A DNA stretch of 46,763 bases from Bacillota bacterium (lineage in GTDB: Bacteria > Bacillota > Clostridia > Lachnospirales > Lachnospiraceae): assembly GCA_023460575.1 (NCBI GenBank), contig JAEWPQ010000313.1, positions 1-46,763 on the forward strand. Direction: 5' to 3'. The translations under genes were made by a program, and so were the position numbers. Each line of letters starts with the position of its first letter. Within the stretch, counting starts at the first letter, position 1. Positions 25,788-35,032 of this stretch are shown piece after piece. Below the pieces are notes generated by a model. It did no database searches. It was given only the letters and a program-made list of their open reading frames with translations, and was not told the DNA's origin.

Positions 25788-25828
25788 AAAAGCGGCTGCA
25801 AAGACTGGATTAGTCTTGCAGCCGCTTT
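25788..25828. terminator. Bidirectional hairpin terminator
   Basis: AAAGCGGCTGCAAAGACT pairs with AGTCTTGCAGCCGCTTT with a single bulged A and a short loop. T-rich on the right and A-rich on the left. It lies between the wall-binding protein and the convergent molybdenum hydroxylase gene. Confidence 0.88.
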
Positions 25829-25830
25829 CG

Positions 25831-28119
25831 TTATTTATTAGTTTTACTTCGATAGATTTTTTCTGCCGTAACCGGAAGCTCCCTGACTCTTGTGCCCACC
25901 GCATTGGCAATGGCATCTGCAATGGCTGGGGAAGGTGTATTAATCACAATTTCCCCAATGGATTTTGCACCAAAAGGCCCGGTAGGTTCATAGCTGCTTT
26001 CAAACTCCACCCGGATCGTGCCTACGTCCAGTCTGGAGGGCAGCTTATACTGCATAAATGAGTTCTGCTGCATCTGTCCTTTTTCCGTATAGGTAATATC
26101 CTCATAAAGAGCCATGCCGATTCCCTGGGCAAGTCCCCCTTCCGTCTGGATTCTGGCCAGATTAGGATTAATGGTTGTTCCGCAGTCCACAACTGCCACA
26201 TAATCAATCAGCTCTGCCTCGCCTGTTTCCTGATCTACCTCTACTTCTGCCATTCCTACCATAAACGGGGGCGGAGATACAGGAGAAGTATGGGAAGCAC
26301 CCGCCGAGAGCATTTTTTCATTGAAGCACATAACCTTATTTCCAATATCCTTTAAAGATATTTCCAGTCCGCTTTCTGGCTGCCACACTCTGGTTCCGTC
26401 AAACTCCAGGGATTTTTTTTCACAGGATAAGTACTCTCCCCCTTTATCCAGAATTTTATCACGCATCTCACCGCAGGCCTTAACAACTGCCATGCCGGTT
26501 AAATACATGGTGCTGGAGGCATAGGATCCGGAATCATAGGGGGATACATCCGTATCCGTTCCGTGAACTACAATCTGATCCAGATCGCATTCCAGACAAT
26601 CTGCTGCAACCTGGGCCAGGGTGGTATCGCAGCCTGTTCCCATATCAGAAGCCCCGATCATAAGAGTATAAAACCCGTCATCATTGAGGCGAAGCTCAAC
26701 AGAAGCTACATCCACTCCTGATATGGCAGAACCCTGCATTGCCATGGCAACTCCCACTCCCCTGACTTTTCCATTTCCCATATCGATTCTCGGATATTTC
26801 TTATCCCAGTCCATCATTTTCTTAGCATGGGCCATACAGCGGTCGAGGGCACAGCTTTTTAAAGTTTCTCCATAGTAAGCAGGCATTACATCTCCTTCTC
26901 TCACCATGTTTAACTCTCTGATTTTCACTTTATCCATTCCAATTTTTTCCGCAAGTTCGTTGATGGCGGATTCCACCGCAAAGATTCCCTGAGTGGCTCC
27001 GTATCCCCGGTAAGCACCGGCTGACATACAGTTGGTATAAACCACATCATAAGCGAACCGGAATGCTCTGGGCGTTCTGTAAAGAGGTATGGACTTATGT
27101 CCCGACAATCCAACTGTTGTAGGTCCGTGCTCTCCGTATGCTCCTGTATTGGATAATGTATAAACATCAATTGCCTGAAGAATTCCGTTCTTATCCGCCC
27201 CCACCCGGACCCGTATCTCCATCTCATGCCGGGGAGATGAGGCGATCTGGGATTCATACCTGCTGTAAATGATCTTGGCCGCTCTTCCGGTTTTCATGGT
27301 AACGATTGCAGGATAAACTTCTGCTACTACCGTCTGTTTGGCGCCGAATCCGCCTCCGATTCTGGGCTTTATGACCCGAATCCGGGATTTGGGAATATCC
27401 AGAGCATGAGCAAGGATTCTTCTCACATGAAAAGTAACCTGTGTGGAGGCCACCATATTCAGCCTTCCATAAGCATCCAGATAGGAATAGGCGCGGAAGG
27501 TTTCCATCATGGCCTGCTGATTGGCTTTTGTATGGTATACCTGTTCCACAACGTAATCGCACTGATTTAATAATCCATCCACATCTCCATGCTCTTCTCC
27601 TCCGGAAGCACATAAATTACGGCGGTTATCCGCTCCTACCGGGCAAAGACTTTCCCAGTTATCCTCCGGATGAATGAGTACTGCATAATCCTTTGCCTTT
27701 TTAAAATCAAGAACCGGCTCCAGAACTTCATATTCTACTTTAATGAGTCGGAGAGCATGGTCTACAGCTTCTTCTGTTTCTCCTGCAACAATTGCAGCAG
27801 CATCTCCCACAAATCTCATTCTGTTATCCAGGATCAGCCTGTCATAGGGACTTGGTTCAGGATAAGTCTGACCAGCCATGGTAAATCGTTTTCCCGGTAC
27901 ATCCCGGTACGTAAGAATGCAGGCAATTCCGTCCACATTTTTTGCTTTTTCTGTATCAATCTTCCGGATTAAGGCATGGGCATGAGGACTCCTTAAAACC
28001 TTTACAATCAGGCAATCACCTGGCGCCAGATCATCTGTAAAAACAGGTTTTCCAGTCACCAATGCTTTCGCATCCTTCTTTTTAACAGAAGTATTTACGG
28101 TGCGCATCTTAACATTCAT
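25831..28119 (-). CDS. xdhA: Molybdenum hydroxylase large subunit (xanthine dehydrogenase family)
   Basis: Protein of 762 residues, the molybdopterin-binding subunit. Motifs are GGGFGAKQ (~255-262), SAGAYRGYGATQ (~366-377), GASDMGTGCDTTLAQ and GAKSIGE, whose Glu723 matches the catalytic glutamate. N-terminal VTGKPVFTDD is typical. It hydroxylates a purine or other N-heterocycle with water as oxygen donor. The start overlaps the iron-sulfur subunit gene by 11 bases and has AGAGGAG upstream. The substrate cannot be fixed from motifs; no purine transport or degradation genes are adjacent. Confidence 0.93.
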   Translation of the reverse strand: MNVKMRTVNTSVKKKDAKALVTGKPVFTDDLAPGDCLIVKVLRSPHAHALIRKIDTEKAKNVDGIACILTYRDVPGKRFTMAGQTYPEPSPYDRLILDNRMRFVGDAAAIVAGETEEAVDHALRLIKVEYEVLEPVLDFKKAKDYAVLIHPEDNWESLCPVGADNRRNLCASGGEEHGDVDGLLNQCDYVVEQVYHTKANQQAMMETFRAYSYLDAYGRLNMVASTQVTFHVRRILAHALDIPKSRIRVIKPRIGGGFGAKQTVVAEVYPAIVTMKTGRAAKIIYSRYESQIASSPRHEMEIRVRVGADKNGILQAIDVYTLSNTGAYGEHGPTTVGLSGHKSIPLYRTPRAFRFAYDVVYTNCMSAGAYRGYGATQGIFAVESAINELAEKIGMDKVKIRELNMVREGDVMPAYYGETLKSCALDRCMAHAKKMMDWDKKYPRIDMGNGKVRGVGVAMAMQGSAISGVDVASVELRLNDDGFYTLMIGASDMGTGCDTTLAQVAADCLECDLDQIVVHGTDTDVSPYDSGSYASSTMYLTGMAVVKACGEMRDKILDKGGEYLSCEKKSLEFDGTRVWQPESGLEISLKDIGNKVMCFNEKMLSAGASHTSPVSPPPFMVGMAEVEVDQETGEAELIDYVAVVDCGTTINPNLARIQTEGGLAQGIGMALYEDITYTEKGQMQQNSFMQYKLPSRLDVGTIRVEFESSYEPTGPFGAKSIGEIVINTPSPAIADAIANAVGTRVRELPVTAEKIYRSKTNK

Positions 28120-28576
28120 TCCTGTTTTCTCCTCTGCTTAAGTATTTTTTCACAGCACGCAGCTGACCCATATATCCGCTGCAGCGGCAAAGATTGCCTG
28201 ACAGATATTCTTTGATCTTTTCTTCCTCAAAAGAATCCAGTTCTTTTTCCATGGCAAGAACATTCATGATCAGACCTGGGCTGCAAAAACCGCACTGCTC
28301 TGCTCCTTCCGCAGCCAGGTAAGAACCGAATTCCTCCGCCTCTTTTTGCACCCCTTCCAGAGTCACCACCTCACAACCGTCTGCCCTGGCTGCAAGATAA
28401 GAACAGGAAAGCCTTGTAACTCCATTGACAAGGACTGTACACAGCCCGCAGTTTTCCGTCTCACAGCCGCATTTTACACTGTAACAGCCTTTCTTTCGCA
28501 GCAGGTGAAACAGAGTTTCATCATCTTTCGTCTCCACATAAATGAGTCTCCCGTTTAATGTAAATTCAATCTGCAT
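28109..28576 (-). CDS. xdhC: Molybdenum hydroxylase 2Fe-2S subunit
   Basis: Protein of 155 residues with two [2Fe-2S] domains. The plant-ferredoxin-like one shows CETENCGLC and a later Cys in LSCSYLA. The second, helical one shows CGFCSPGLIMNV and NLCRCSGY. It carries electrons from the molybdenum site to FAD. It lies between the FAD and molybdenum subunit genes and is coupled to both. Here xdhC means the iron-sulfur subunit, not the XdhC maturation factor. Confidence 0.93.
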   Translation of the reverse strand: MQIEFTLNGRLIYVETKDDETLFHLLRKKGCYSVKCGCETENCGLCTVLVNGVTRLSCSYLAARADGCEVVTLEGVQKEAEEFGSYLAAEGAEQCGFCSPGLIMNVLAMEKELDSFEEEKIKEYLSGNLCRCSGYMGQLRAVKKYLSRGENRNEC

Positions 28577-29353
28577 TTACTCTTCCTCCCGGTCCAGTGC
28601 CATAAAAAGCCGTTTTATATAAACCTCTGCCAGATGCTTCCTGTATTCCCCGCTGCCTCTCATATTTGTGCCGTAACAAAACCGGCCCGATGCCAGCACA
28701 GCCAGCTCCTTTAATTCTTCTGCTTCTTTACGGCTTATAACGGCCAGCTCCGCCCGTGCTGGTCTCGCCCCCACTGACACGTAATAAGTCTCATCTTTTA
28801 CAGACACACAGCATGCAATTATAGGAAAATCCGTTTTCGTCATTCGGGAAGCTGAATACAATGCCCTTCTTCCATCCTTTTTAATCCGGATTCTCACAAG
28901 AATGTCACGATTGAATTTCTGTCTGCAAAACTCCTCCAGGGAGATTACGCCTCCCTTATATAACTCAACATAAGTATCCAGTGCAAGCATACAGGTCAGA
29001 ATGTCAGAAAAGCCGAACCTGCCGAAAATGCTGCCTCCTGCTGTTGCTCCGTTTCGAAACTGAACTCCAACGATAGAACGGGTACATTCCTTAAATAAGC
29101 CTTTAAAATACCGGTCAAGCCCTTTATGGACTTCCAGCTGGCGCAGAGTGCACATGGCTCCAATGATAAACTCATCCTCTGTCTCCTCAATTCCATCAAG
29201 TCCAAGACCGGATAAATCCACGAGAGTCATCTTCACCCGATTCTGAAGCTTCAGCCACATCATTCCGGCACCGATTACACTGCTTTTTTTCTGGTTCAGA
29301 ACATAAGCTTCTTCCAGACTTTCTGCTTTAACATAATTCTTAAATCTGATCAC
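28577..29353 (-). CDS. xdhB: Molybdenum hydroxylase FAD subunit
   Basis: Protein of 258 residues of the CO-dehydrogenase flavoprotein family. VIGAGMMWLKLQ corresponds to the first FAD-binding loop and NGATAGGSIFGRFGFSDIL to the second, with a C-terminal VSVGARPARAEL domain. It is slightly short for the family (about 280-290). The start is GTG at 29353 with GGGAGG nine bases upstream. First gene of the operon; the iron-sulfur gene starts directly at its stop. Confidence 0.9.
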   Translation of the reverse strand: MIRFKNYVKAESLEEAYVLNQKKSSVIGAGMMWLKLQNRVKMTLVDLSGLGLDGIEETEDEFIIGAMCTLRQLEVHKGLDRYFKGLFKECTRSIVGVQFRNGATAGGSIFGRFGFSDILTCMLALDTYVELYKGGVISLEEFCRQKFNRDILVRIRIKKDGRRALYSASRMTKTDFPIIACCVSVKDETYYVSVGARPARAELAVISRKEAEELKELAVLASGRFCYGTNMRGSGEYRKHLAEVYIKRLFMALDREEE

Positions 29354-29454
29354 TTAAATTTTCCTCCCTAATAGAACTGGATCTATCAGTAAACAACGTA
29401 TGTATTAATAAGTTACACTTATATTAGACAATATATTTATTAAAAACCTAAAAA

Positions 29455-29484
29455 AGTATATCATACTCTTCCCTGTTTTGACAA
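29455..29484 (-). promoter_or_regulatory. Promoter of the molybdenum hydroxylase operon
   Basis: On the minus strand, TTGTCA (29484-29479), an 18-base spacer and TATACT (29460-29455). Both hexamers match consensus at five of six bases. The leader would be about 95 bases before the GTG start. No riboswitch structure was recognised in that leader. Confidence 0.55.
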
Positions 29485-29507
29485 TATTATTTTCCTGAAT
29501 CAACAAC

Positions 29508-29536
29508 TTGTCCCGCCCCTCATCAAGTGTTAAGAT
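29508..29536 (+). promoter_or_regulatory. Candidate promoter of the GH43-type gene
   Basis: TTGTCC (29508-29513), 17 bases, TAAGAT (29531-29536). Inverted arms ACTTG and CAAGT lie across the spacer and could be an operator. It gives a leader of about 20 bases before the ATG at 29565, which supports that start. Confidence 0.45.
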
Positions 29537-29564
29537 GGAAAAAAAGCAGAAAGGATTATTTACG

Positions 29565-30503
29565 ATGCAGGCATATTTATTTGTTCACTTCAAAGAGAAG
29601 ACCGATCCGGATGGCGAGGCCGTTTATTTTTCAATCAGCGAAGATGGGTTTCACTGGCAGGAGATAAATGGAGGCAGTCCCATTCTTACCAGTACCATAG
29701 GAGAGCAGGGAGTACGGGATTTTACAATCTGCCGTACAAAAGAAGGAATTTATTACATACTTGCCACAGACTTAAGCCTGGCAAGAAATTTTAAGACAAA
29801 GTATGAAGGCAGCTGGGAAAACGTCAGCAGATACGGCAGCAGAAACCTGGTTCTCTGGGAATCCCCTGATTTGGTTCACTGGTCCGCACCCCGGCTGATT
29901 TCTCTGGGAGAGGAACCATTTGGCTGTGTATGGGCTCCTGATATTATCTTTGATGAAGAAGCAGGTGATTATCTCCTCCACTGGTCCTCTTCCCACCCCT
30001 CCAACAATTATGGACCAAAAAAAATTTACTACAGCCGAACCAGGGATTTCATACATTTTACCAGTCCAAACGTATTATACGAGAAGGAAGACAGTGATAT
30101 CATTGACTCTGCTCTATATAAGGATAATAACAATTTTTATCTTTTTGTAAAAAGCAATCCCAATCCTGCTGCCATATTGCTGCTTCATTCTCAAAAGATT
30201 ACCGGTCCATTTACCATCATCCCAGAATTCAGTGAAGAAATGAAAAAACTGGAACAGGGACAATACGAAGCCCCTACTGCATTCCGGACAGCGCAGGGAC
30301 GCTGGTGCCTGTTTCTGGATTACTATGGTACGAAGATAAAAGAAAAGCAGGGATACATTCCCTTTATAGCCGACACAATTTCCTCCGGAAAATTTATCCG
30401 GTCTGATAAATCCTTTTCTTTTCCTTACGGATTCAAACACGGAACAGTTTTAACAATTAACCGGGAGGAATACGACCGACTGAAATGTGCCGATTTTATT
30501 TAA
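29565..30503 (+). CDS. GH43-type five-bladed propeller glycoside hydrolase
   Basis: About 312 residues without a signal peptide, so intracellular. The pattern fits a GH43-like beta-propeller: YFSISEDGFHW, YYILATDLSLA, LVLWESPDLVHWS, VWAPDIIFDEEAGDYLLHWSS, SDIIDSALYKD and YEAPTAFRTAQGRW. The acidic residues in APDI and YEAP are probably in the active site. Such enzymes release arabinose or xylose from oligosaccharides. ATG at 29565 follows AAAGGA; earlier starts are upstream of the probable promoter -10. It stands alone without visible sugar-transport genes. Confidence 0.85.
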   Translation: MQAYLFVHFKEKTDPDGEAVYFSISEDGFHWQEINGGSPILTSTIGEQGVRDFTICRTKEGIYYILATDLSLARNFKTKYEGSWENVSRYGSRNLVLWESPDLVHWSAPRLISLGEEPFGCVWAPDIIFDEEAGDYLLHWSSSHPSNNYGPKKIYYSRTRDFIHFTSPNVLYEKEDSDIIDSALYKDNNNFYLFVKSNPNPAAILLLHSQKITGPFTIIPEFSEEMKKLEQGQYEAPTAFRTAQGRWCLFLDYYGTKIKEKQGYIPFIADTISSGKFIRSDKSFSFPYGFKHGTVLTINREEYDRLKCADFI

Positions 30504-30579
30504 GAAATATTTGGCATAATAATTCAACAAAAAACGCTTACAATAATAGATGCAACAACAAATAAAGGAGGGTTAATCT

Positions 30580-30750
30580 ATGTTAGTAAACGGTAAAAAT
30601 GAATGTATCCAATGTACTATTGACAATTGCGCCTATCATGCCAAAAGTGATGACTACTGCACACTGGAAAAAATTAAAGTAGGTACTCATGAACAGAATC
30701 CTACAAAAAAAGAGTGCACAGACTGCGAATCCTTTAAAAACCAGGCATAA
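30580..30750 (+). CDS. DUF1540 domain-containing mini-protein
   Basis: A 56-residue, cysteine-rich protein starting at the ATG after AAAGGAGGG. Six cysteines occur in the pattern CIQCTIDNC, YC, ECTDC with the ending ESFKNQA, matching DUF1540, a small metal-binding-like domain common in Clostridia, often linked to sporulation or stress. TACAAT at ~30539 could be a -10 box but lacks a clear -35. A strong terminator follows. The function is unknown. Confidence 0.85.
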   Translation: MLVNGKNECIQCTIDNCAYHAKSDDYCTLEKIKVGTHEQNPTKKECTDCESFKNQA

Positions 30751-30806
30751 GCCAGTTCTAATTTCCTCCTGACATGCAGGAAAGATATAATTCCTTTCTG
30801 CATATG

Positions 30807-30843
30807 AAAAAAGCTGCTGCACCCTGGGTGCAGCAGCTTTCTA
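30807..30843. terminator. Bidirectional hairpin terminator
   Basis: AAAGCTGCTGCACC pairs perfectly with GGTGCAGCAGCTTT around CTG, A-run before and T-run after. It lies between the DUF1540 gene and convergent glyA. A second, bulged hairpin (ATGCAGGAAAG with CTTTCTGCAT) lies just before it at about 30774-30804. Confidence 0.88.
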
Positions 30844-30848
30844 TATGA

Positions 30849-32105
30849 TCAGCTGTTGTAAATCGGATATTTATCACAGATTTTTGTTACTTCGCCTCTG
30901 ATGTAATCGGTCTTATTTTCAAAATCAGTTGCCGCAAGCCAGATGCATTCCGCAATCTTTTCCATATCTTCTTCCTTCAATCCTCTTGAGGTAACTGCAG
31001 GCGTACCTACGCGGACACCGGAAGTCACAAAGGGGCTTCTTGGATCATTGGGTACCGCATTCTTATTCAGGGTAATAAATACCTCGTCACAGCGGTTCTG
31101 AAGTTCTTTTCCCGTAACCTCCATACCTCTTAAGTCAATCAGCATCAGATGATTGTCCGTGCCGCCGGTGAGAATATGAAATCCCTGCTTTACCAGTGCT
31201 GCAGCAAGAGCCTTGGCATTCTTAACCACCTGCTCCTGATATGTCTTAAACTCAGGCTTTAAAGCTTCACCAAAACATACTGCTTTTCCAGCAATTACAT
31301 GCTCCAAAGGACCGCCCTGGGTTCCAGGGAAAATCGCTTTATTAAAGTTAAACTTATCAGCGGCCTCCTGGTTAGCCAGAATCATTCCGCCTCTTGGACC
31401 TCTTAACGTTTTATGGGTAGTGGTTGTAACCACATCTGCATAAGGAATGGGACTCTCGTGAAGTCCTGCTGCAACCAGGCCTGCAATGTGAGCCATGTCC
31501 ACCATTAAATAAGCTCCTGCCTTATCTGCAACTTCTCTGAACCGCTTAAAGTCAATCGCTCTGCCATATGCACTTGCTCCCGCCACGATCAGCTTTGGCT
31601 TATGCTCCATAGCAAGGCGCTCCATCTCATCATAGTCAAGGAATCCATCATCATTAACTCCATAAGGAACGATATTAAAATACAGACCGGAAAAGTTTAC
31701 CGGGCTTCCATGGGTTAAATGACCACCGTGATTTAAATTCATTCCCATCACTGTATCGCCGGGATTTAACATGGCAAGAAAAACCGCCATATTGGCCTGG
31801 GCACCTGAATGGGGCTGAACATTGGCATAATCACAGCCAAACAGTTTTTTCGCACGTTCAATGGCGATGCTTTCCACAACATCCACCTCTTCGCAGCCGC
31901 CGTAATAACGCTTTCCCGGGTAACCTTCCGCATATTTATTTGTAAGCACAGTTCCCATCGCCATCATAACCGGTTCTGAAACAATGTTTTCGGATGCGAT
32001 CAATTCCAGATTTCTTCTCTGCCGTGCGCATTCCTTTTCAATGGCTTGTCCTACTTCTTTGTCAAAGCCGGTGATAAACTTCATTACTTCATTTACCATG
32101 TCCAT
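30849..32105 (-). CDS. glyA: Serine hydroxymethyltransferase
   Basis: Protein of 418 residues, normal length. Visible motifs are RNLELIASEN, NKYAEGYPGKRYYGG, VQPHSGAQAN, MVDMAHIAGLVAAG and the PLP-binding TTTTHKTLRGPRGG with Lys232. It interconverts serine and glycine and charges tetrahydrofolate with a one-carbon unit in the cytoplasm. The ATG at 32105 has AGGAAAAG about eight bases upstream; an ATG at 32099 with GAGGG seven bases upstream is nearly as good. Its own consensus promoter lies immediately upstream. Confidence 0.97.
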   Translation of the reverse strand: MDMVNEVMKFITGFDKEVGQAIEKECARQRRNLELIASENIVSEPVMMAMGTVLTNKYAEGYPGKRYYGGCEEVDVVESIAIERAKKLFGCDYANVQPHSGAQANMAVFLAMLNPGDTVMGMNLNHGGHLTHGSPVNFSGLYFNIVPYGVNDDGFLDYDEMERLAMEHKPKLIVAGASAYGRAIDFKRFREVADKAGAYLMVDMAHIAGLVAAGLHESPIPYADVVTTTTHKTLRGPRGGMILANQEAADKFNFNKAIFPGTQGGPLEHVIAGKAVCFGEALKPEFKTYQEQVVKNAKALAAALVKQGFHILTGGTDNHLMLIDLRGMEVTGKELQNRCDEVFITLNKNAVPNDPRSPFVTSGVRVGTPAVTSRGLKEEDMEKIAECIWLAATDFENKTDYIRGEVTKICDKYPIYNS

Positions 32106-32151
32106 TCCCTCACTTTTCCTTTTGAATCGTTACTCTTTAGCATTTTGGTAG

Positions 32152-32181
32152 ATTATATAGCAAACTTCCTTATCATGTCAA
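32152..32181 (-). promoter_or_regulatory. Consensus sigma-A promoter of glyA
   Basis: On the minus strand, a perfect TTGACA (32181-32176), an 18-base spacer and a perfect TATAAT (32157-32152). The -35 box lies in the last codons of the upstream oxidoreductase gene. The leader is about 40 bases, too short for a glycine riboswitch. Confidence 0.8.
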
Positions 32182-33297
32182 GGCTTTCTCATCCTCTGCT
32201 CGCTGTGCCAGCAGCTTTTCATAAAGATCCTGATCAAAAGGATAGGAGATTTTCTTCTCCAGCCAGGAAGACAGATACGCTCCATTTGCCATCATAAGTG
32301 TACAGATTCCGTCTTCACCCGGAGCCATAAGTGCTTCCCCTGACCGGAGATGATTTGAAAAATTCTGAAAAATCGTGCGGTATTCCTGTCCTTCATGATT
32401 TTTTACTGTAAGAGGCCTTCGGATATATTCCAGCTTTCCGAACGGATCTTTATTGGTCCTGGAAAATTCTTCTGTAGTAACTGCATTTTCGTCAAAAATC
32501 AGTTCTGTTCCGTCTGAAATGGTCAGCCGTCCCTTTGATCCCCATACTTCAAGACGGTTTGTTCCAGGATTCTCTCCAGTAGAGCTGATTAAGGTTCCCC
32601 GAAATCCATTTTTATAGAAAAACTGAAGATCAAAGCTGTCATCTACTGCAATGGGATTATATTTTCCATAATCAATGGAAGCATAAACCTCATCCGGCAT
32701 TCCAAAGAGCCACTGCCAGATATCCAGATAATGCTGGCACTGGTTAATTAAAAGACCGCCGTGTTCCCCGCTCCAGGTGCTTCTCCACGCAGCGCTGCTA
32801 TGATAGACAGGAGTGCGGTACCAGTTATTGCAGACCCACACAGCCCTGGTTACTTTTCCCAGCCCTCCCCCTTTTAAAAACTCTCCGGCAGACAGAATAC
32901 CGCCTTTCATCCGGGTATTAAATATCATTCCAAGACTAATGCCTGACTTCTTTGCTTCTGTCACCAGCACTTGCGCTTCTTTTGCCGAAATCCCCAATGG
33001 CTTGTCCATGAGAATATGCTTTCCTGCCCGTACCGCCATCATTCCCATGGGAACATGGGTATCATGAGGAGTTACTATCACCGCTGCATCAAATCCATCC
33101 CCGGATGCAAACACTGCATCTGCATCGTCATAGATCTTTACATCCGGATAGAGATTCTTAATTTCCTCCTGCCCATTTGCATTCCGGCAGCAGATACCCG
33201 CCAGAACCATCCCGTTTACTTCTCCCGCCGCCAGCATCCGGGCATATTTTTTTCCCATTCCTCCGTAGCCGATTATGACTGCTCTGACTATGTTCAT
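32173..33297 (-). CDS. Gfo/Idh/MocA-family NAD(P)-dependent oxidoreductase
   Basis: Protein of 374 residues. Rossmann motif VIIGYGGMGKKYA at ~7-19, VTPHDTH at ~75, DKPLG at ~98-102 (the EKP-type catalytic lysine), and GGLLINQCQHYLD, where the histidine is the likely active-site residue. The C-terminal domain is alpha/beta. Members oxidise or reduce sugars, inositols or sugar nucleotides; the substrate is not evident. AAGGAG lies six bases before the ATG and the gene is 22 bases after recJ, so it is probably co-transcribed with it. Confidence 0.9.
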   Translation of the reverse strand: MNIVRAVIIGYGGMGKKYARMLAAGEVNGMVLAGICCRNANGQEEIKNLYPDVKIYDDADAVFASGDGFDAAVIVTPHDTHVPMGMMAVRAGKHILMDKPLGISAKEAQVLVTEAKKSGISLGMIFNTRMKGGILSAGEFLKGGGLGKVTRAVWVCNNWYRTPVYHSSAAWRSTWSGEHGGLLINQCQHYLDIWQWLFGMPDEVYASIDYGKYNPIAVDDSFDLQFFYKNGFRGTLISSTGENPGTNRLEVWGSKGRLTISDGTELIFDENAVTTEEFSRTNKDPFGKLEYIRRPLTVKNHEGQEYRTIFQNFSNHLRSGEALMAPGEDGICTLMMANGAYLSSWLEKKISYPFDQDLYEKLLAQRAEDEKALT

Positions 33298-33319
33298 GCC
33301 ATTCTCCTTATTATCTGCT

Positions 33320-35032
33320 CTAGCTTAAGATCCGGTAATTTTTAATTATAATCTGCAGGGATTTGTTGCCATTGTATTCATTCACTGCGGGATAATACAC
33401 CACATCAAGCTGGCGGCTGTCTCCCAGTTCCTCCACAAACGAGTCTCCATCTTCAAACAAAAGTCCATCCATAGGCGTGCCAGCCTTTGTAGCCAGTGAA
33501 AATTTAACCACATTGCGGTTTTTACCAAGAACACGGACACTGCGGATAAACAAATCCTTTTGGGCAAAAAGAGGTTTTTCATTCCCCTGTCCATATGGCT
33601 CCAGCAAATCCAGTTCCTCAATCAGAGGCTCACTTATGTATTCCAGAGGCATCGGTACATCAATCCACACCTTTTTTACGAAATCTTCATCCGTAAGATC
33701 CGCGTGTTCATTTAATGCCTTTCGCAATTCACCCACGTTCTCCTTTAAAAGAGACAGCCCTGCTGCCATTGGGTGGCCTCCGAATTTTAATAGTAGATCT
33801 TTTACTTCCATCAGAGCATCAAACATGTGATAGGACTCAATGGAACGCCCGGAGCCCTTAACGTGCTCCTCACCGTCTGTCAGGACAAATGCAGGTTTTT
33901 GAAACCGTTCTCTTAATCTGCCTGCTATAATTCCGGCAAGTGATTCATGACAGTCCGGCAGATATACCACCAAAACCTTATCCTGGGAAAAATGCTCTTC
34001 TACCAGCTTTACAGCCTCATCTGTTGCTGCTTTTGTCATATCCTTGCGCTGATCATTGAGATCCTTTAATTCAACAGCCAATCGGTCTGCTTCTTCCTCT
34101 TCCTGACATAAAAGCAGAGAGAGTGCCAGCTTGGCAGTCACCAGACGGCCGCCTGCATTCAGACACGGGCCGATTACGAATCCAATCTGATATGCAGTTA
34201 TATGATCCTTATCCAGGTTATTCTTCTCTATCAGTTTTAAAAGCCCCAGACTTTTTGTACTGCCAATGCGTTTTAAGCCTTCTTTTACAATAATGCGGTT
34301 CTCATCCTGAAGCTTCATCACATCGCCGACTGTTGCTATGGCTGCAAATTCCACCATATCCAGCCATTTCTCTTTCGAAATACCAAAAGCCTCATACAAA
34401 GCCTGTACCAGCTTAAAAGCTACCATACCGCCGCAGATCTCGGGAAATGGGTACATACAGGCTTCCTGCTTGGGATTTACAATGGCATCTCCAGGAGGCA
34501 GAACTTCTTCCCCCTCCTCTTTTCTGATATCATGATGGTCCGTCACAATCACTGTCATACCCAGATCTTTGGCAAGCGTTATCTGTTCTACTGCGGCAAT
34601 TCCATTATCGCAGGTTACAATCGTGTCAATCCCGTCATCATAAGCCGCCCGGATTATGGATTCATTAATCCCATACCCATCCTTAATCCTGTCAGGAATC
34701 TCATAATCCACCACTGCACCAGTTTCCTTAAATGCCTGATACAAAAGATAAGTAGAGCAGACTCCGTCAATATCATAATCTCCCACTATTCTGATGGGTT
34801 TTAACTGTTTTATCTTCTCTTTTATAATCAGTACAGCCCGGTCCATATCTTTCAGCAGACAGGGACTGTGTAAATCACCTAGTCCCCCCCTTAAATACTT
34901 TTCCACTGCATCCGGTCCTAATACTTCCCGATTCCTTATAATTCTTGCAGTTACAGGCGATATATGATGAAGCTCTGCCATTTCATTAAAATCAGCTCGT
35001 TTGGTCTGAAGCATCCACTTTTCTGCCGCCAT
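33320..35032 (-). CDS. recJ: Single-stranded-DNA-specific exonuclease RecJ
   Basis: Protein of 570 residues. DHH-phosphoesterase motifs: GDYDIDG (~84-90), CDNG (~141-144), VTDHHD with Asp165-His166-His167, then the DHHA1 motif GGHPMAAGLS and a C-terminal OB-type domain (WIDVPMPLEYIS, PYGQGNEKPLF). It degrades single-stranded DNA 5' to 3' in recombination and repair. AAGGAG lies ten bases before the ATG. The start overlaps the 3' end of the receptor-like gene by 41 bases, so its ribosome site lies within that gene. Confidence 0.95.
   Translation of the reverse strand: MAAEKWMLQTKRADFNEMAELHHISPVTARIIRNREVLGPDAVEKYLRGGLGDLHSPCLLKDMDRAVLIIKEKIKQLKPIRIVGDYDIDGVCSTYLLYQAFKETGAVVDYEIPDRIKDGYGINESIIRAAYDDGIDTIVTCDNGIAAVEQITLAKDLGMTVIVTDHHDIRKEEGEEVLPPGDAIVNPKQEACMYPFPEICGGMVAFKLVQALYEAFGISKEKWLDMVEFAAIATVGDVMKLQDENRIIVKEGLKRIGSTKSLGLLKLIEKNNLDKDHITAYQIGFVIGPCLNAGGRLVTAKLALSLLLCQEEEEADRLAVELKDLNDQRKDMTKAATDEAVKLVEEHFSQDKVLVVYLPDCHESLAGIIAGRLRERFQKPAFVLTDGEEHVKGSGRSIESYHMFDALMEVKDLLLKFGGHPMAAGLSLLKENVGELRKALNEHADLTDEDFVKKVWIDVPMPLEYISEPLIEELDLLEPYGQGNEKPLFAQKDLFIRSVRVLGKNRNVVKFSLATKAGTPMDGLLFEDGDSFVEELGDSRQLDVVYYPAVNEYNGNKSLQIIIKNYRILS

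Noticed and set aside
27254..27613. Separate minus-strand gene inside the xdhA region
   Set aside because: It is a shifted-frame shadow of xdhA, whose motifs are complete and continuous.
29354..29450. Purine riboswitch in the leader of the molybdenum hydroxylase operon
   Set aside because: No three-stem purine aptamer core was recognised; the leader is AT-rich and unstructured by eye.
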